Positions 61,865 through 64,000 of a stretch of DNA of 64,000 nt are shown piece by piece (positions within the stretch are counted from its first letter, which is position 1; each line of letters opens with the position of its first letter). The notes below the pieces were generated by a model. That model was given only the letters and a program-made list of their open reading frames with translations. It was not told the origin of the DNA and did not search any database. Both the position numbers and the translations under genes were made by a program. This stretch comes from Pomphorhynchus laevis (Eukaryota > Acanthocephala > Palaeacanthocephala > Echinorhynchida > Pomphorhynchidae), in the NCBI GenBank assembly GCA_012934845.2, contig WNNJ02002059.1, forward strand, positions 62,001 through 126,000, written 5' to 3'.

Positions 61865-61965
61865 TAAATAGTTTTACTGGAACAAAGAAGAAAATATGTT
61901 CATTTTACATAAAAAATACAATATTTCGATAGACCCCGCAATCATCAGGATTAAAATTAAATGTT
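61865..61965 (-). repeat. Relic of the fold-back family with a hammerhead-like core
   Basis: Matches one arm of the 45941-46134 fold-back (AGTTTTACTGGAACAAAGAA, TACAATATTTCGATAG, AATCATCAGGATTAAAATTA). The minus strand reads CTGATGA, a disrupted stem, then GAAATATTG. Lies 230 bp before LINE copy 3. Confidence 0.65.
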
Positions 61966-62189
61966 CACCAAATTTCGTTTTTTAACATTTATACAAAAAA
62001 CAAGCATTGATGTGCCCCGCAATTCTACTTAAAAGAAAAAGAAAATACCGAGAAACAAAACAATCATAAAGTAACATTTTACACACATTTTAAAAACAAC
62101 AAAAAACAGAATCATAAAACAAAATAAAATTTAAATCATACATAAGTGACAAAAAATACGAATTTAATAATAATATACACAAGTAAGAA

Positions 62190-63454
62190 ATGAATGCTAA
62201 AACGCTATCGGAGCTTCAAAGCTCTACAACTTTTGGTTATTTTACAATGAAATATGGTAGTAATGAACGATCTGGTTCAATTCTTTCGTCTACTGGAGAC
62301 AATTCTAACCAGGTTAGTGATGTTTCGTGTTTATTAAATGCAGATAAGGGGCTGCTATCCCCGATTTTAAAATTAGCTAACCTGTGCATTATCAATTCAA
62401 CAAAACCAATAGAGAAACACAATCTCTTCTCAACTTTTTTGCGAAAGTTTGTATCAATTCATCCAAACAGGGAGCTGTTCAATTCAGTGAAGATTTTGGA
62501 CAATACTGTAAGAGTTTCCTTCCCGAATGCCTCTTTATTAAAGGAATACAAAGATTATTTTGACAAGCACCTTTTGGACTCTGGTTCCAGAATGTTGAAA
62601 CCCTTTCAGTGCTCAGTTAAAATATCTAATTTTCCATTGTTTCTAACAGAAGAAGATTTGATAACTCTGAAAAAATTGTATGGCCTCCAATCAGTGAGGC
62701 AAGTCCTAGGTAAGGGGGGGGCGACCCCCTCCCAGTGGCTTTTGCAAATACAGATCTTGATTCCGGTCTGCTTCTTTCTAAATCGTCAGCGAATCCTTTC
62801 CTAGGTTTTAACTTAGGATTCACTCTAATTGACGAAGACCGACTCACATTCCCACACTGTAACAAGTGCCATGCCTGGGGCCACTGGTACTCTACATGCA
62901 GCAAGGCCTTGGTATGCGGTGTTTGTGGTGCTGGGGATTGTCAGTATGCTTTAAAAGGGGAAAGATGTCAGGCCTCCCCCTCTTGCGCTAATTGTGGAGG
63001 GGAACATCCGGCCTGGTCAAGGCGCTGCAGAATATTTAAAGAATATAAACAACTGTTTGTTAAGCCTAGAACCCCGATCAACTACGCCTCTGCTGCTGGT
63101 TCACCAGCCGACCGGATGTCAAACGCTGACATCATTCAACTTCTTGATAACCAGAAACGAGTAATTTTTTCGCAATTTCAAACAATGATTGGACCTCTGC
63201 TATCCTCTTTTGTAGGGACAACAGCTGCCCCCATGCCTAACGAGCTTAAAACCCCCCCCACTCCAAGAAGAGGGGGCTTCGGCCAGAACAGTCCCACCCC
63301 CAAGGTGGGGAAGATGATCAAGGATAAGAAGGCTTCTCTGGGAAATGAAGATATTGCCCTGGGGGTACGACCCGCGACGGGGCTAGTGGCAGTGAGGGTA
63401 ACCCTCCTGCACCTAGCTCTGTCTAGGTTGGCATCCCCCTTCCAACTAATTTAG
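62190..63454 (+). pseudogene. LINE copy 3 ORF1, frameshifted
   Basis: Begins MNAKTLSELQSSTTFGYFTM, with the RRM-like region (LLSPILKLANLCIINSTKPI; PNRELFNSVKILDN) to about 62710. There a run of eight Gs (about 62714-62721) shifts the frame. The second part (62735-63454) has NPFLGFNLGF and the three knuckles CNKCHAWGHWYSTC, CGVCGAGDCQ...GERC and CANCGGEHPAWSRRC. The tail after about 63370 also differs in frame from copies 1 and 2. ORF1 diverges from the other two copies about as much as they do from each other. Confidence 0.8.
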
Positions 63455-63458
63455 CCCA

Positions 63459-64000
63459 ATGGTGAGTAAACCTGAGCCTTTTTCACTGAATATTCTTCAG
63501 TGGAATTCGGGAAATGCTTCTACCCTTAGACTTTTATCTGGTAGAGACGCAGATGTTATAGTCCTTCAGGAGACGCGGTCTATCCGTCTCCCCCAGGACA
63601 TTACTCGATTTATCCCTAAGCATGTATATTCCCACTATACTCCGTACATAACCCCACCTCACTCCTATTTATCTCAAAACTCTGGACCTTAGTTAAATGA
63701 TCTTTAAAGTCCTTTCTCCTGCTAAATTACTCTTGTCCTGCCCTGTCTTGTCTAGAAGTTTCACTCGTTAAGAACGGTAATCGCCTCAGTCTAGCAAACG
63801 TCTACATTCGTCCAGGAGAGATTCACAAGAACCGTGACATTCTGGATGGTATTATCGATAGCGGCTATGACATTGTACTAGGTGACTTCAACGACAGAAC
63901 TAATCGTTGAATTAATGCAGCTCTCCGCAGAGCCAGGAACGGTTACTTCATTCATAAACCACCGTCCCTCTCCTTTCATTTCACATCAACGAATTCACTC
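63459..64000 (+). pseudogene. LINE copy 3 ORF2, 5' part, broken
   Basis: Starts MVSKPEPFSLNILQWNSGNA and continues VIVLQETRSIRLPQDITRF. The frame ends at 63692, where the CTCAAGGTCTTTTAACCCT seen in copies 1 and 2 has become CTCAAAACTCTGGACCTTAG. The following sequence continues as endonuclease (IRPGEIHKNRD, LGDFNDRT) with another stop (CGT TGA) at about 63908. Nucleotide similarity to the other two ORF2s is very high from the fifth codon on. Confidence 0.8.

Larger units (their letters stand above)
62190..64000 (+). mobile_element. Non-LTR retrotransposon (LINE), copy 3, cut by window end
   Basis: Third member of the family, with ORF1 and the 5' part of ORF2. The ORF1-ORF2 spacer is only a few bases long in the present frames (34 bp in the other two). 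The rest of ORF2 lies beyond the window. Confidence 0.85.

Noticed and set aside
1-64000. CRISPR arrays, tRNA, rRNA, bacterial operons
   Set aside because: None was recognised by eye. Repeats seen are transposon-derived or simple, and coding structure is eukaryotic with spliced exons.

Overview
The window is strongly AT-rich animal DNA. It has large AT-rich introns, dinucleotide microsatellites, many fold-back repeats and a mixed load of retroelements and DNA transposons. The host genes that can be read point to an invertebrate metazoan: a MAGE-domain NSE3 homologue, an Ig/FN3 cell-surface protein of the lachesin/klingon type, and an NPC1-like sterol transporter exon. I cannot name the species. 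There are no bacterial features, operons or CRISPR arrays, and I found no tRNA or rRNA.

Layout. 0.5-5.3 kb: a terminal-inverted-repeat unit that carries a hAT fragment and is interrupted by non-LTR (LINE) copy 1. 6-8.3 kb: unassigned reading frames, a repeated block and a Penelope-like (PLE) GIY-YIG relic. 8.3-12.3 kb: mostly empty AT-rich DNA with one candidate exon. 12.3-12.8 kb: three 170-bp tandem repeats. 13.1-16.2 kb: a graveyard of LINE ORF1, PLE, LTR-gag and L2-type LINE relics. 17.9-19.1 kb: a Merlin DNA transposon with terminal inverted repeats. 19.7-20.4 kb: the single-exon NSE3/MAGE gene. 21.8-23.4 kb: a broken CR1/Jockey-type LINE. 24.4-28.2 kb: LINE copy 2, with both frames open but the reverse-transcriptase YADD box changed to YADN, lying inside an older LTR-retroelement gag on the other strand. 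29.3-31.3 kb: an almost full-length broken PLE. 32-38 kb: fold-backs, hammerhead-ribozyme sequences and AT microsatellites. 37.8-57.6 kb, minus strand: the Ig/FN3 gene, whose nine putative exons could be placed by splice sites and matching phase. 51.7-54.4 kb (inside its first intron): a second copy of the TIR/hAT unit, a short MITE and a reverse-transcriptase relic. 59.9-60.2 kb: an NPC1-like exon. 62.2-64.0 kb: LINE copy 3, cut by the window edge.

Three signals stand out. First, the three LINE copies have nearly the same ORF2 but strongly different ORF1s and unrelated flanks. In copies 1 and 2 the close similarity starts a few codons into ORF2 and stops at its stop codon. Second, a canonical hammerhead ribozyme sits at 37.2 kb, and at least four other repeat families carry a related CTGAWGA / 4-7-bp stem / GAAA core, in a window that also holds several GIY-YIG Penelope relics. 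Third, the Ig/FN3 gene contains a 303-bp phase-1/phase-1 open exon encoding six cysteines between Ig2 and Ig3, which can be included or skipped without changing frame.

All calls come from reading the sequence and from memory of protein families. No search was run, so family names for the more decayed pieces are provisional.
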